A stretch of 64,000 nt of DNA from an uncultured Collinsella sp. (GTDB lineage Bacteria > Actinomycetota > Coriobacteriia > Coriobacteriales > Coriobacteriaceae). The stretch covers positions 124,001 to 188,000 of the forward strand of contig UQOY01000001.1 in NCBI GenBank assembly GCA_900542825.1, read 5' to 3'. The translations under genes were made by a program, and so were the position numbers. Shown one piece after another: positions 1 to 8,741 of the stretch. Position 1 is the stretch's first letter. The number at the start of each line of letters is the position of its first letter. The notes beneath the pieces are model-generated. The model had not been told where the DNA came from and ran no database searches. It saw only the letters and a program-made list of their open reading frames with translations.

Positions 1-630
1 AAAACCGCAGGCCACAAAGGCTGCGATGGGCAGCAGAATGCCCACGACCTTATCGACCACGGTCTTGCCGGCAGTACCGATCCACACGGCCAGGCACACA
101 AAGATGTTGCATAGGATGCCGCGGAAGAAGATCGTCACCCAATCGATCGTCACCTTACCGGCGGCGACACTCACCATGGAATTGGCGACCGCCTCGCCGT
201 TAAGCTTATAGATGCCGGCCATGTACACCAAAAAGACGATGAACAGGGCACCGACAAAATTGCCGCCCCACACGACGACCCAAGCCTTAAGCATCTGAGC
301 CAGCGTGATCTTTTTGCTCTTGAGCGCGCAGATCATAAGCGAGTTGCCGGTAAACAGCTCGGCGCCGCACACCAGCACCAGCACCAGGCCCAGGCAAAAG
401 CACAGGCCGCCCACGACGCGCTGGGCACCCCAGCCCAGCGTGCTGTCGCTCAAAAACACCGTAAAGAACAGGCCGCCGAAGGCGATGAACGCGCCGGCGA
501 ACATTGCCAACAGAAAGGCCTTTGCGACCGGCAGGTTGGCCTTGGTCACGCCGGCGGCCTCGGTCTTGGCCTCGATCGCGGCGGGCGCCAGGCAATCGGG
601 AGCGGGGTACTCCACCTTGGAATCTGCCAT
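1..630 (-). CDS. Formate/nitrite transporter family channel, C-terminus outside window
   Basis: This is the first 210 residues of a FocA/NirC-type (FNT) channel that moves formate or a similar small anion across the membrane. The ORF is open from the ATG at 630 to the window edge. After a short cytoplasmic N-terminus come alternating hydrophobic segments. A G-A-E-L-F-T-G-N-S run is typical of the FNT slow-loop region. It lies 39 bp downstream of hycI in the same direction, so it probably supplies formate to, or vents it from, the formate hydrogenlyase encoded upstream. GGAAAG upstream of the ATG supports the start. Substrate is inferred from context, so no symbol is given. Confidence 0.85.
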   Translation of the reverse strand, partial: MADSKVEYPAPDCLAPAAIEAKTEAAGVTKANLPVAKAFLLAMFAGAFIAFGGLFFTVFLSDSTLGWGAQRVVGGLCFCLGLVLVLVCGAELFTGNSLMICALKSKKITLAQMLKAWVVVWGGNFVGALFIVFLVYMAGIYKLNGEAVANSMVSVAAGKVTIDWVTIFFRGILCNIFVCLAVWIGTAGKTVVDKVVGILLPIAAFVACGF

Positions 631-669
631 GTCAATCACTTCTTTCCTAATCAGCAGGGACAAGCGCTC

Positions 670-1173
670 CTATTGCTCTTGCCCCAAGCGGACAAAGTGG
701 GAAAAGTCGTTGGAGGCCACGGCGTCGTACACGGCGTCGACGGCGTCAAAGACTTCCGGGGACATGGGGTTGTAGAACTCCGTGTCGCCCGGCTGAATCC
801 CAACGAAGACGATATCATCACACGATTGCTCGATTTCCTCGATCAGAATCGACAAAGGAAGCGAATGCGTGGTGAACATCGACTTGCGGGCCACATCGCG
901 CTTGTCGAGCAAGCGGATGGACCCGACGGGCAGTGCCATGTCGGCAGCATCGACCAAGACCAGACGCGGCGGACGCTCGCGCTTGACCTCGATGATGTCG
1001 TCCTCGGGCGTTTGGCCGCCGTCGATGGTGTACCAACCGGCAATGGGTGCGTCTTCCATCTTTTTGGAGAGCACGGGGCCGGCGGCATCGTCGGCACGCA
1101 GCACGCTTCCCGCCGTGAGCACGATACCCGCAAACGGGGCGCCGTTCACACGTCCATCCACAACGCAACCCAT
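670..1173 (-). CDS. hycI: HycI-type [NiFe]-hydrogenase maturation endopeptidase
   Basis: HycI proteases cut the C-terminal tail from the hydrogenase large subunit after nickel insertion; here the substrate should be HycE at 3258-5030. The 167-residue protein has the family's three key sites: the Asp in L-R-A-D-D-A-A-G-P, the Asp in V-L-V-D-A-A-D-M and the His in T-T-H-S-L-P-L. The Asn usual before the first site (GN.L) is Ser. Length is close to E. coli HycI. Its ATG overlaps the hycH stop by one base, showing translational coupling. Assignment is strong. Confidence 0.93.
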   Translation of the reverse strand: MGCVVDGRVNGAPFAGIVLTAGSVLRADDAAGPVLSKKMEDAPIAGWYTIDGGQTPEDDIIEVKRERPPRLVLVDAADMALPVGSIRLLDKRDVARKSMFTTHSLPLSILIEEIEQSCDDIVFVGIQPGDTEFYNPMSPEVFDAVDAVYDAVASNDFSHFVRLGQEQ

Positions 1174-1754
1174 TACTGCAACCTTCCCGTCAGATACACG
1201 CCCGACACATCGCGCACGCGCTCAACCAGATCGCGGAACTTCATCAGAAACGCGACCTGCTGGGCATGCAGGCCAAAGTCGTCGTCGAACACCGAGATAC
1301 CGGCCTTAGCCGACCCACGAAAACCGCGTTCGTCGAGCAGCGCATCGCAGGCCTCGAGCAGCGACGGCACCGCCGCCTTGTCGAGCTGGCACTCGCCAAA
1401 GGAGCGGATGGCCTCGAACTTGGTCTTGGCCTCCCCCTCCGGCAGCGCGTCGACGAGCGAATAGAACACATCCACCGGCACCGACAGGCGCGGCTCAAAG
1501 CAGTCGAGCACGCCGGTGTGGTGGCCCACGGCGAGCGTGTAGTACAGCACGTCGCAGGCCTCCTGGGGAACGTCTTCCTCGGTCTCCACAAACTTACGCG
1601 TGAGCTCATAGAAGACCACCTGGTCGGGCGCATGACCCAGGCAGGGGTCGGCGACGCCCTCGGCGGCCTCGTCGCTTGCGCGCGAGGCATCGCCAAAGGA
1701 GCCGCCGAGCATGCCAGGACCCGCAAAGTAACCAGAGCGGTCCGTGAGCTCCAT
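1173..1754 (-). CDS. hycH: Formate hydrogenlyase maturation protein HycH
   Basis: A 193-residue soluble protein placed between hycG and hycI, the position hycH holds in enteric FHL operons. HycH is needed for assembly of active hydrogenase 3 but is not a subunit of the final enzyme. No signal peptide, membrane segment or cysteine cluster motif is visible. The family assignment rests on length, operon position and general resemblance; no catalytic motif is known. Its ATG abuts the hycG stop, and its stop overlaps the hycI start. Confidence 0.82.
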   Translation of the reverse strand: MELTDRSGYFAGPGMLGGSFGDASRASDEAAEGVADPCLGHAPDQVVFYELTRKFVETEEDVPQEACDVLYYTLAVGHHTGVLDCFEPRLSVPVDVFYSLVDALPEGEAKTKFEAIRSFGECQLDKAAVPSLLEACDALLDERGFRGSAKAGISVFDDDFGLHAQQVAFLMKFRDLVERVRDVSGVYLTGRLQ

Positions 1755-2537
1755 CTAGCGACCTCCGGCCAGCACCAGATCCTGCAGCGCCGAGTAGACC
1801 TCAACGCGACGAGGATCGTCCTGCTTGTCGATGAGTAGCGCCATGGCACCGCGGATATCGCCCTTGGGCGCGCCCTCGAGCGTATTCATAAACTCATTGG
1901 CCAGGTCGCGGCCGTAACGGTAGCCGCTCATGGCGCGAGCTTCGCGCTCGATGGCAACGCGCAGCTTGTACGGCACGCCGGGGTGCAGGATATCGGCCTG
2001 CTCGCCGGCGGCCTCCACCGTGGTCTCGGCATGGAGCTTTTGGTCCAGCAGACCGAGCGCCATGGCAAAGCCGTAGATGGTCTGCGCGGGGCTGGGCGGG
2101 CAGCCAGGGATGTAGACATCGACCGGCAAGATTTTGTCCGTGCCGCCCCAGACGCAGTAGTTATCGTAGAAGATGCCGCCGGTGCAGCCGCACGCGCCAT
2201 AGGACACCACGATCTTGGGATCGGGCGCGGCCTCAAAGGCGCGCAGGGCCGGCATGCGCATGGCACGCGTCACGGCACCGGTGTACAGCAGCACGTCGGC
2301 GTGACGGGGCGAGGGCACGACCTTGATACCAAAGCGCTCGACGTCGAAGACGGGCGTGATGGAACCGAAGATCTCGATCTCGCAGCCGTTGCAGCCGCCG
2401 CAGTCGACACGGTAGACGTACACCGAGCGCTTGATCTTCTTAAGAAGGGTCGCCTTGGCCTTCTCGATGCTCTCGTCGAGCTCGATCTTGGTCGGGCGGT
2501 ACTGAAGCCGCTCGGGCAAAAGCGTGGGTTCGGCCAT
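1755..2537 (-). CDS. hycG: Hydrogenase small subunit, NuoB-like (HycG/HyfI)
   Basis: This 260-residue protein is the electron-transfer small subunit that carries the proximal [4Fe-4S] cluster and pairs with HycE. Ligand motifs are visible: V-D-C-G-G-C-N-G-C near residue 45, Y-G-A-C-G-C-T-G-G in the middle and I-P-G-C-P-P-S-P further on, the pattern of NuoB-like 20-kDa subunits. About 80 residues beyond this core form a soluble C-terminal extension. The gene lies 2 bp after hycF and directly abuts hycH. Confidence 0.92.
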   Translation of the reverse strand: MAEPTLLPERLQYRPTKIELDESIEKAKATLLKKIKRSVYVYRVDCGGCNGCEIEIFGSITPVFDVERFGIKVVPSPRHADVLLYTGAVTRAMRMPALRAFEAAPDPKIVVSYGACGCTGGIFYDNYCVWGGTDKILPVDVYIPGCPPSPAQTIYGFAMALGLLDQKLHAETTVEAAGEQADILHPGVPYKLRVAIEREARAMSGYRYGRDLANEFMNTLEGAPKGDIRGAMALLIDKQDDPRRVEVYSALQDLVLAGGR

Positions 2538-2539
2538 GG

Positions 2540-3256
2540 TTACTCCTCCTTCTTGTCTAGATCCATGATAATGCCCTCGACCGGCGCGGGACCTGCGGGG
2601 ATCTCGGGCGCATCGGGGTTGAGCTCGCGGTCGATATACTCCGGGTTCACACCGTGACCGCCCAGATACTCCATGCCGGGGCCCAAAGGTTCACCGGACG
2701 TAGGCGTTTCGTTGGCAACCATGCCGGCGGCATTGCCGGTCTTTACGGCCGACGCGGCGCGCAGGGCGTCGAGCTCACGCTTGCACTCCTGGCACATACC
2801 AACGGTACGAGCGGCCTGCTCGGCCTCCATGCCGCCGACCTTTTGCAGCAGGCGCCTGGCGTAGTCGATCTCCTTGTGCGGGGCGAACGGCTTGCCGCAG
2901 CGCGAGCAGTGCTCGAGCGTGTAGACGCTCTTGCTGGTGAGGTCGTCCTTGCTCATGACGGCCAGCTCAAACTCCTCGGTGAGCTTGATGGCCTCCATGG
3001 GGCAGGCTTCCTCGCAGCGACCGCAAAAGATGCAGCGGCCGTAGTCGATCGACCAGGTGATGGTATCGGCCGAAAGGTCGGTGTCCATGCGAATGGCATC
3101 GGCCGGGCACGCCACGCCACAGGCGCCGCAGGCAATGCAGAGCTCTGAGTCGTGCTCGGGCTTGCCGCGCATGTCCTTGTTGGTGGGGAACGGCGCAAAC
3201 GGGTACTTGACCGTCGCGTCGCCGGCCTTGGCGTTAACCTTCCAAAGCTTCAGCAT
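2540..3256 (-). CDS. hycF: Formate hydrogenlyase ferredoxin subunit HycF/HyfH
   Basis: A 238-residue NuoI-like subunit that passes electrons between FdhF-side ferredoxins and the hydrogenase small subunit. Two 8Fe ferredoxin motifs are complete (Cys40/43/46/50 and Cys75/78/81/85). The protein then continues about 60 residues longer than E. coli HycF and has two further CxxC pairs (C117/C120 and C155/C158), which look like a zinc or rubredoxin-like site. An upstream in-frame start would add 34 residues overlapping hycE; the ATG at 3256, one base after the hycE stop, gives the usual N-terminus and is preferred. Confidence 0.9.
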   Translation of the reverse strand: MLKLWKVNAKAGDATVKYPFAPFPTNKDMRGKPEHDSELCIACGACGVACPADAIRMDTDLSADTITWSIDYGRCIFCGRCEEACPMEAIKLTEEFELAVMSKDDLTSKSVYTLEHCSRCGKPFAPHKEIDYARRLLQKVGGMEAEQAARTVGMCQECKRELDALRAASAVKTGNAAGMVANETPTSGEPLGPGMEYLGGHGVNPEYIDRELNPDAPEIPAGPAPVEGIIMDLDKKEE

Positions 3257-3257
3257 A

Positions 3258-5030
3258 TTAGAGCGCCTCCTCATCGAGCGGAGCGGCCACGGTGCCCTCG
3301 CCCGCAAGCGGCGACTTGTCGCGCCAGACGTTTTCGAACTGCTCCTTGTCGAGCACATGGTCGCGCTTGGCGGCGACGTCGGTCACCGTCACGCGGTCGG
3401 TGCAGGAGTAGCACGGGTCCAGCGAACCGACGATCAGCGCCGCGTCGCCCACGGTGTTGCCGCGGAACATGTAGCGCAGGACCGGCCAGTTGCTGTACGT
3501 GGCGGCCTTGGCGCGCCAGCGGTAGCACTTCTGGTTGTTGCCGAGCATCGCCCAGTGCACGTCCTCGCCGCGCGGCGCCTCGGTGGCGCCGATGGCGTAC
3601 TTGTGCGGGGTGTACTCCCAATCCGTTGTGAGGATGGGGCCCGACGGGCAGTTCTCGAGCATGGTCTCGATCATGTCGATTGAATCGTAGACCTCCTGGA
3701 TACGCACGGCGGTACGGCCGAAGGCGTCGCAGGTGTCGGCCGTGGCGGCGTGCATCTTCATGACGTCCGGATCGAGGTAACCGTCGAAGGGATGGTCGAA
3801 GCGCACGTCGCGGGCATAGCCCGAACCACGCATGAGCGGGCCGACCGGCGAAAAGTCGCGGGCGATCTTGCGGTCCAGGATGCCGATGCCGCTCGTACGC
3901 TCGATAAAGTTGGGCGTGGAGAGCAGCACGTCGACGAGCTCCTGAACCTCGGAGCGCAGCTGGTGGATGGTCGTGAGCGTGGAGAGCTTCTGCTCGGCCA
4001 AAATGTCGCGACGCACGCCGCCGATCACGTTGAGGCCGTAGGTCTTGCGATGACCGGAGAGCTTCTCGGCCAGGTCCATGGACTTCTCGCGAACGCGGAA
4101 GAACTGCTGGAAGCCGGAATCGAAGCCGGTGTAGTGCGATGCGAGGCCAATGTTGAGCAGGTGCGAGTGCAGGCGCTCGACCTCGAGCATGATGGCGCGG
4201 ATGTACTGCGCGCGCGGCGGGACGTGAATGCCCTGGGCGCGCTCGACAGCCTCGGCGTAGGCCACCGAGTGGGCGCAGCCGCAAATACCGCAGATACGGT
4301 CGGCAAGGAACGTCACGGCGTCATAGTTCAGGCGCGTCTCGGCGACCTTCTCCATACCGCGATGCACGTAGAACAGGCGGTAGTCGGCGTCGACGATCGT
4401 CTCGCCCTCCACGAACAGGCGGAAGTGGCCGGGCTCGTCGGAGGTGATGTGCAGCGGTCCCATGGGGACGAGCGTGGTCTCCTTGCCCTTGGTGTCGGCC
4501 AGGAATTCGTAGTTTTCCATGTCGCTCGCGGGGGCGGGGCGGAAACGGTAATCCATCGAATCCTTGCGCAACGGGTACAGCCCGCTGGGCCAATCGTCGG
4601 GAAGCACCAGGCGACGGCGGTCGGGCAGACCCTCGGGAATCAGGCCGAACATATCGCGCAGCTCGCGCTCGCCCCACACGCAGGCGGGGACAAACGGGGT
4701 CACGCTCGGGAACGTCATCTTGGCGGGGTCGACCTCGGCACGGACGGTCACCCAGCCGGGGTCCTCGCCCTCCATGGAGATGACGTAGTACACGGCGTAA
4801 CGGCCGCATAGGCTGCGCTCGTCGTTGCCGACAATCACGGGAATCCAGCCGTAGCGCTCGTAGTACAGGTAGTGGACGGCCTCGGGCAGACGGTCCAGCT
4901 TGACGGTGATCGTCAGCTGGTCCTCGCACTGCCATTCGACCTTCTCGATAGCGCCCGGCACTGCGGCGCGCAGGGCCTCGACGTGGCTTTCGCAACGACG
5001 AGCGTAGTCCTTCTTTTCAGGTTCTGCCAT
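3258..5030 (-). CDS. hycE: Formate hydrogenlyase large subunit HycE, NuoC-NuoD fusion
   Basis: The 590-residue catalytic [NiFe] subunit that reduces protons to hydrogen. Residues 1 to about 160 are NuoC (30-kDa)-like; the rest is NuoD (49-kDa)-like. The nickel-binding motifs are intact: R-I-C-G-I-C at 245-250 and D-P-C-Y-S-C-T-D-R at 538-546. By analogy with E. coli, HycI should cut after Arg546 and release a 44-residue tail, longer than the E. coli tail. Neighbours are hyfF (4 bp upstream) and hycF (1 bp downstream). Confidence 0.96.
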   Translation of the reverse strand: MAEPEKKDYARRCESHVEALRAAVPGAIEKVEWQCEDQLTITVKLDRLPEAVHYLYYERYGWIPVIVGNDERSLCGRYAVYYVISMEGEDPGWVTVRAEVDPAKMTFPSVTPFVPACVWGERELRDMFGLIPEGLPDRRRLVLPDDWPSGLYPLRKDSMDYRFRPAPASDMENYEFLADTKGKETTLVPMGPLHITSDEPGHFRLFVEGETIVDADYRLFYVHRGMEKVAETRLNYDAVTFLADRICGICGCAHSVAYAEAVERAQGIHVPPRAQYIRAIMLEVERLHSHLLNIGLASHYTGFDSGFQQFFRVREKSMDLAEKLSGHRKTYGLNVIGGVRRDILAEQKLSTLTTIHQLRSEVQELVDVLLSTPNFIERTSGIGILDRKIARDFSPVGPLMRGSGYARDVRFDHPFDGYLDPDVMKMHAATADTCDAFGRTAVRIQEVYDSIDMIETMLENCPSGPILTTDWEYTPHKYAIGATEAPRGEDVHWAMLGNNQKCYRWRAKAATYSNWPVLRYMFRGNTVGDAALIVGSLDPCYSCTDRVTVTDVAAKRDHVLDKEQFENVWRDKSPLAGEGTVAAPLDEEAL

Positions 5031-5034
5031 GGTG

Positions 5035-6600
5035 CTAATTCACCTCGCTTGTCTTGGTCTGGGAACTGAACACCATGCGGTAGAGAGGAGCCTCGTGGAG
5101 CTCTTCGACGCTCTGGTTCAAAACGACGGACGTTGCATCCTCGACGCCGCTCGTGATGGCGACCGGGGTGGCGATACCGAACCACATGACCACGATCGCG
5201 AGGGCGATCTCGGGGATGATCATAAGGGCGGGCACCTCGTGGCGCTTCATGCCCTCGGGCGCCTTGCCGAAGATGGACTTGAGCGCGATGCCGGTAAGGG
5301 CAAAGTACACGCCGGTGAGGCCAATGGCCACGAGCACGACCACCCAGATGGGACCGGACTGGATGCCGGCCACGAAGGTGAGGAACTCGGAGATGAACAG
5401 GGCGAACGGCGGGAAGGCGGCGAGCGCGAGCAGGGCGATGATGGTGAGCGCTGCCGTGACGGGAGCGATCTCGACGACGCCCTTGATCTTGTTCAGGTCG
5501 CGGGTGTGGTAGATGTGCTGGATGTTACCGGCCATGCAGAAGGCGAGCGCCTTCGTGAAACCGTGGAAGATGCAGTGCAGCAGGCAGGCGGCGATACCGA
5601 GCGGACCACCGATACCCAGGCACAGCGCGACCACGCCGACGTTGTCGACGGAGGAGTACGCGAAGCGGCGCTTGATATCGTCCTGCTTAAAGATGCACAG
5701 GGCGGCCACCAGGATGGACAGCGTGCCCAGGATGAGCAGGAGCGTACGCGGATAGGTGTCGCCCACCGTGATGATGGACAGGGAGTAGAAGCGGATGATC
5801 ACCAGCATGGCGCACTTGAGCAGCACGCCCGAGAGCAGCGCGGAGACCGGGCTCGGAGCCTGGGAGTGCGCGTCGGGCAGCCAAGTGTGCATGGGGAACA
5901 GGCCCGCCTTGGTGCCGAAGCCGATGACGATGAACGCGAACGCGAGGCGCACGAGCATCGGGTCGAACTGGTCGGCGTAGGGCATAATGGAGGTGAGGAA
6001 GGCCGCCTCATGCGCGTTGGGCATGATATCGGCGGCGTTCGCGTAGATGAGCAGCGTGCCGAACAGGCCGAAGGCCACGCCGGCGGTGCAGACCATCGCG
6101 TACTTCCAAGACGCCTCGAGCGCCTGCTTGTTCTTGTAGATGCCCACGAGGAACACGGTCGACAGCGTGGTGGCCTCGACCGCCGCCCAGGTGAGGATGA
6201 TGTTGTTGGACAGGCAGGCGAGCAGCATCGTGAAAACGAACAGGCTAAACAGCGCGTAGTACTGCTTGGTGCGCTCGGCCGGCATGGTCTTCTCCTTGAT
6301 ATCGATCTTGATATAGGAGATGGAGTACACGCCGGTGATGAACCCGATGATGCCTACCAGAAGGACGAAGATCGACGAGAGCGAATCGAGATGGAGCCAC
6401 AGGCCCAAAGCGTCGATATTCTGCCCGCTCGAGAGCATGGTTCCCGCGGTGACGACCGAAAGGACGAGGGTCGCCGCGACGGAGATGGTGTTGAGCCCCG
6501 CAAAGACGCTGTAGGACGTCGTCTTGGGGAGCGCAGCCATAATCAGGGAGAACACGAGGGGACAAGCGAGCAGGGCGACCGTCAGCATTGAAACATCCAT
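5035..6600 (-). CDS. hyfF: Hydrogenase-4 membrane subunit HyfF, antiporter-like
   Basis: A 521-residue polytopic membrane protein of the NuoL/M/N and Mrp-antiporter family, with about 14 hydrophobic segments. The conserved pumping region is visible (F-P-M-H-T-W-L-P-D-A-H-S, followed by a Lys-containing helix). It is one of three antiporter-like subunits here. Only a HyfF-type subunit together with HyfD distinguishes FHL-2 from the smaller FHL-1 of E. coli. It overlaps no neighbour: 3 bp after hyfE and 4 bp before hycE. Confidence 0.92.
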   Translation of the reverse strand: MDVSMLTVALLACPLVFSLIMAALPKTTSYSVFAGLNTISVAATLVLSVVTAGTMLSSGQNIDALGLWLHLDSLSSIFVLLVGIIGFITGVYSISYIKIDIKEKTMPAERTKQYYALFSLFVFTMLLACLSNNIILTWAAVEATTLSTVFLVGIYKNKQALEASWKYAMVCTAGVAFGLFGTLLIYANAADIMPNAHEAAFLTSIMPYADQFDPMLVRLAFAFIVIGFGTKAGLFPMHTWLPDAHSQAPSPVSALLSGVLLKCAMLVIIRFYSLSIITVGDTYPRTLLLILGTLSILVAALCIFKQDDIKRRFAYSSVDNVGVVALCLGIGGPLGIAACLLHCIFHGFTKALAFCMAGNIQHIYHTRDLNKIKGVVEIAPVTAALTIIALLALAAFPPFALFISEFLTFVAGIQSGPIWVVVLVAIGLTGVYFALTGIALKSIFGKAPEGMKRHEVPALMIIPEIALAIVVMWFGIATPVAITSGVEDATSVVLNQSVEELHEAPLYRMVFSSQTKTSEVN

Positions 6601-6603
6601 GGC

Positions 6604-7257
6604 CTACCCCTTCAATTCGGTCAGGTCGTGGGAGTCGAGCGACTTGGTGTCGTTCCAGATCCTCACGACGACGGCGGACATGATGATGACGGCGAAAATG
6701 GCGTCGGTGGCGATGCCGATCTCGATGATCTCGGGGGCCGTGGGCGCGAGCAGGGCGAGCGTCACGTGGCTACCGTTCTCCATAAGGCAGTACCCGAAGA
6801 TTTGCTTGAGGATGTTGCGCTGGGAGATGATGCACGTGAGGCCGACGAAGAAGTGCGCGAAGCTGATGGCGAGGGCCGGAGTAGCCACCTCAGCGGTGGG
6901 CAGGCTCAGGCGCGTGACCACCGCGAAGCAGATGGCCACCTCCAGACCGGTGAGGATGATGGTCCAGGCCGGCTTGACGGAGGAGGTCAGCGTGCTATCG
7001 GCAGGCGAACCCATCTTTTTGTAGGCACGGTTGAGAATGAACGGAACGAGGATCACCTTGGTGACGAAGGCCGACGCGGCCCACATGAGAAGCTCGGTGG
7101 CACCGGTGGTGAGGCCCAGGGTGAGCAGCACGCCCACCAGGACAACCGACTGGATCGCGTACCACTTGATGGCGGACGGGATGGTCTTCGAGACGACCAC
7201 CATGGTGGAGGTCACGATCAGAAGACCGCCCAGGATATTGACTAACGAATAACCCAT
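6604..7257 (-). CDS. hyfE: Hydrogenase-4 membrane subunit HyfE
   Basis: A 217-residue membrane protein with about seven hydrophobic helices, equivalent to HyfE and distantly to NuoK/MrpC fused to extra helices. It is thought to form part of the proton channel between the antiporter modules. Length matches E. coli HyfE closely. It is flanked by hyfD (10 bp) and hyfF (3 bp), the canonical order. The ATG at 7257 begins M-G-Y-S and is the only reasonable start. Confidence 0.9.
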   Translation of the reverse strand: MGYSLVNILGGLLIVTSTMVVVSKTIPSAIKWYAIQSVVLVGVLLTLGLTTGATELLMWAASAFVTKVILVPFILNRAYKKMGSPADSTLTSSVKPAWTIILTGLEVAICFAVVTRLSLPTAEVATPALAISFAHFFVGLTCIISQRNILKQIFGYCLMENGSHVTLALLAPTAPEIIEIGIATDAIFAVIIMSAVVVRIWNDTKSLDSHDLTELKG

Positions 7258-7267
7258 GTCCTACCTC

Positions 7268-8725
7268 CTAACCCATCCAACTAGAGGACAGAGGACCGGC
7301 GACGACGACCATGATCATGAGGACGACGAACACGAACGCCATGGCGCGCGGAAGGGGCTGGCCGGCGGCCACGGTCTCGCTCGGCTCACCGGGCAGGACC
7401 TTACCCATCCAACGCAGGAACCATGCGAAGGTGGCGACGGTCTCGACGACCATGACGCACACGAGGACGAAGATGACCGTGTTGGAAGCACCAACCGCGA
7501 AGCCACCGGAAATAATCTGGAACTTGGAGAAGAACGTGCTCATGGGGGGCACGCCGGCGATTGCGGTCGCGGCGACCGCGAAACCCACGCCCGTGACCGG
7601 GTACTTCTTCATGAGGCCCTGGATCTTGGGCAACATACGGGTTCCCAGCGTGAAGCTGAGGGAGCCGGCGATGAGGAAGAACAGGGTCTTGGTGAACGCG
7701 TGGTTGAAGATGTGCTCGACGGCGCCGTTGAACGCCATTTGGCTTCCGAACACGGAGAGGCCCAGGCCGAAGAACACGTAGGCGAGCTGCGCGATCGTCG
7801 AGAAGGCGAGCAGGCGCTTCATATCCTTCTGGGGCAGATACATGAGGAAGCCGAAGAGCATGGTCACGACGGCGTCGATGATGGCGACCCAACCGACGAT
7901 CTCGGGGATATCGCCGGCGCTCGCAAGAGCGCGGGCGAACACGCACACGCCGACCTTAACCATAGACGCGCCATGGAGGTAGGCGGAAACGGGCGTGGGG
8001 GCCTCCATTGCGGAGGGCAGCCACATGTAGAGCGGGAACTGGGCGGACTTGGCCCAAGCGGCGAACAGGATGAGCAGCAGCACGACGGTCTTCATACCGG
8101 AATCGAGCTGGGAGATCGCGCTCAGCGCGAACGTGCCGGTTCCGGCGAACAGGAAGGCCGCGCCGATGTAGAGTCCCAGAGCGCCGATGTGGGTGATGAT
8201 GAGTGCCTTCATACCGGCCTTCTTGGCCGTGGGCGTCATGTAGTAGCTGATGAGGCCCCAGGAGCACACGCCGGTGATCTCGAAGAAAACGAGCTGGCCG
8301 ACGATGGTGGAGCTGTAGGCGAGACCGGCCATGGCGCCGATGAACGTGGAGAAGTACACGTAGAAGCGACGACGGGGCGCGTCGGGATGCTCCTTGTTCT
8401 TATCGCTCATATACGGGAACGAATAGATGACGACGAGCAGACCGATAGCGACGAACGCGGGTGCGAGCAGCGTGCTCATCCGGTCGAATATGAAGCCCAT
8501 GACCAAGGTCTGACCCATACTCGCCCAGGTTACATCGACCGCGTTCATGCCGTTTCCGGCAAACGTCGCGGCCAAGCCAACGGAAGCGACCGTGGCGATG
8601 CCGCCGGCAAAGGCGCAGATCCATTTAGCGTAGGGACGCGGCAGCATGACGATGAGCAGGGAGCCCAGCATGGGGACGGCGATTGCCACCATGGCAAAGA
8701 GGGACAAGCTCGATTCGATTGACAT
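7268..8725 (-). CDS. hyfD: Hydrogenase-4 membrane subunit HyfD, antiporter-like
   Basis: A 485-residue polytopic protein of the NuoL/MrpA-D family. The pump core reads K-S-A-Q-F-P-L-Y-M-W-L-P-S-A-M-E-A-P-T-P, with the conserved Lys and Pro residues. Its size and order between hyfC and hyfE match HyfD (479 residues in E. coli). Presence of HyfD beside HyfB and HyfF argues for a complex pumping more ions than the single-antiporter FHL-1, as inferred from homology rather than measured. Confidence 0.9.
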   Translation of the reverse strand: MSIESSLSLFAMVAIAVPMLGSLLIVMLPRPYAKWICAFAGGIATVASVGLAATFAGNGMNAVDVTWASMGQTLVMGFIFDRMSTLLAPAFVAIGLLVVIYSFPYMSDKNKEHPDAPRRRFYVYFSTFIGAMAGLAYSSTIVGQLVFFEITGVCSWGLISYYMTPTAKKAGMKALIITHIGALGLYIGAAFLFAGTGTFALSAISQLDSGMKTVVLLLILFAAWAKSAQFPLYMWLPSAMEAPTPVSAYLHGASMVKVGVCVFARALASAGDIPEIVGWVAIIDAVVTMLFGFLMYLPQKDMKRLLAFSTIAQLAYVFFGLGLSVFGSQMAFNGAVEHIFNHAFTKTLFFLIAGSLSFTLGTRMLPKIQGLMKKYPVTGVGFAVAATAIAGVPPMSTFFSKFQIISGGFAVGASNTVIFVLVCVMVVETVATFAWFLRWMGKVLPGEPSETVAAGQPLPRAMAFVFVVLMIMVVVAGPLSSSWMG

Positions 8726-8741
8726 AGTTTCTCCCTTCTCC

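Noticed and set aside
5029..6591. Long plus-strand ORFs opposite the hydrogenase genes (and similar ones throughout)
   Set aside because: High-G+C antisense shadows with low-complexity His/Gly/Asp/Arg content; the minus-strand frames are clear family members.
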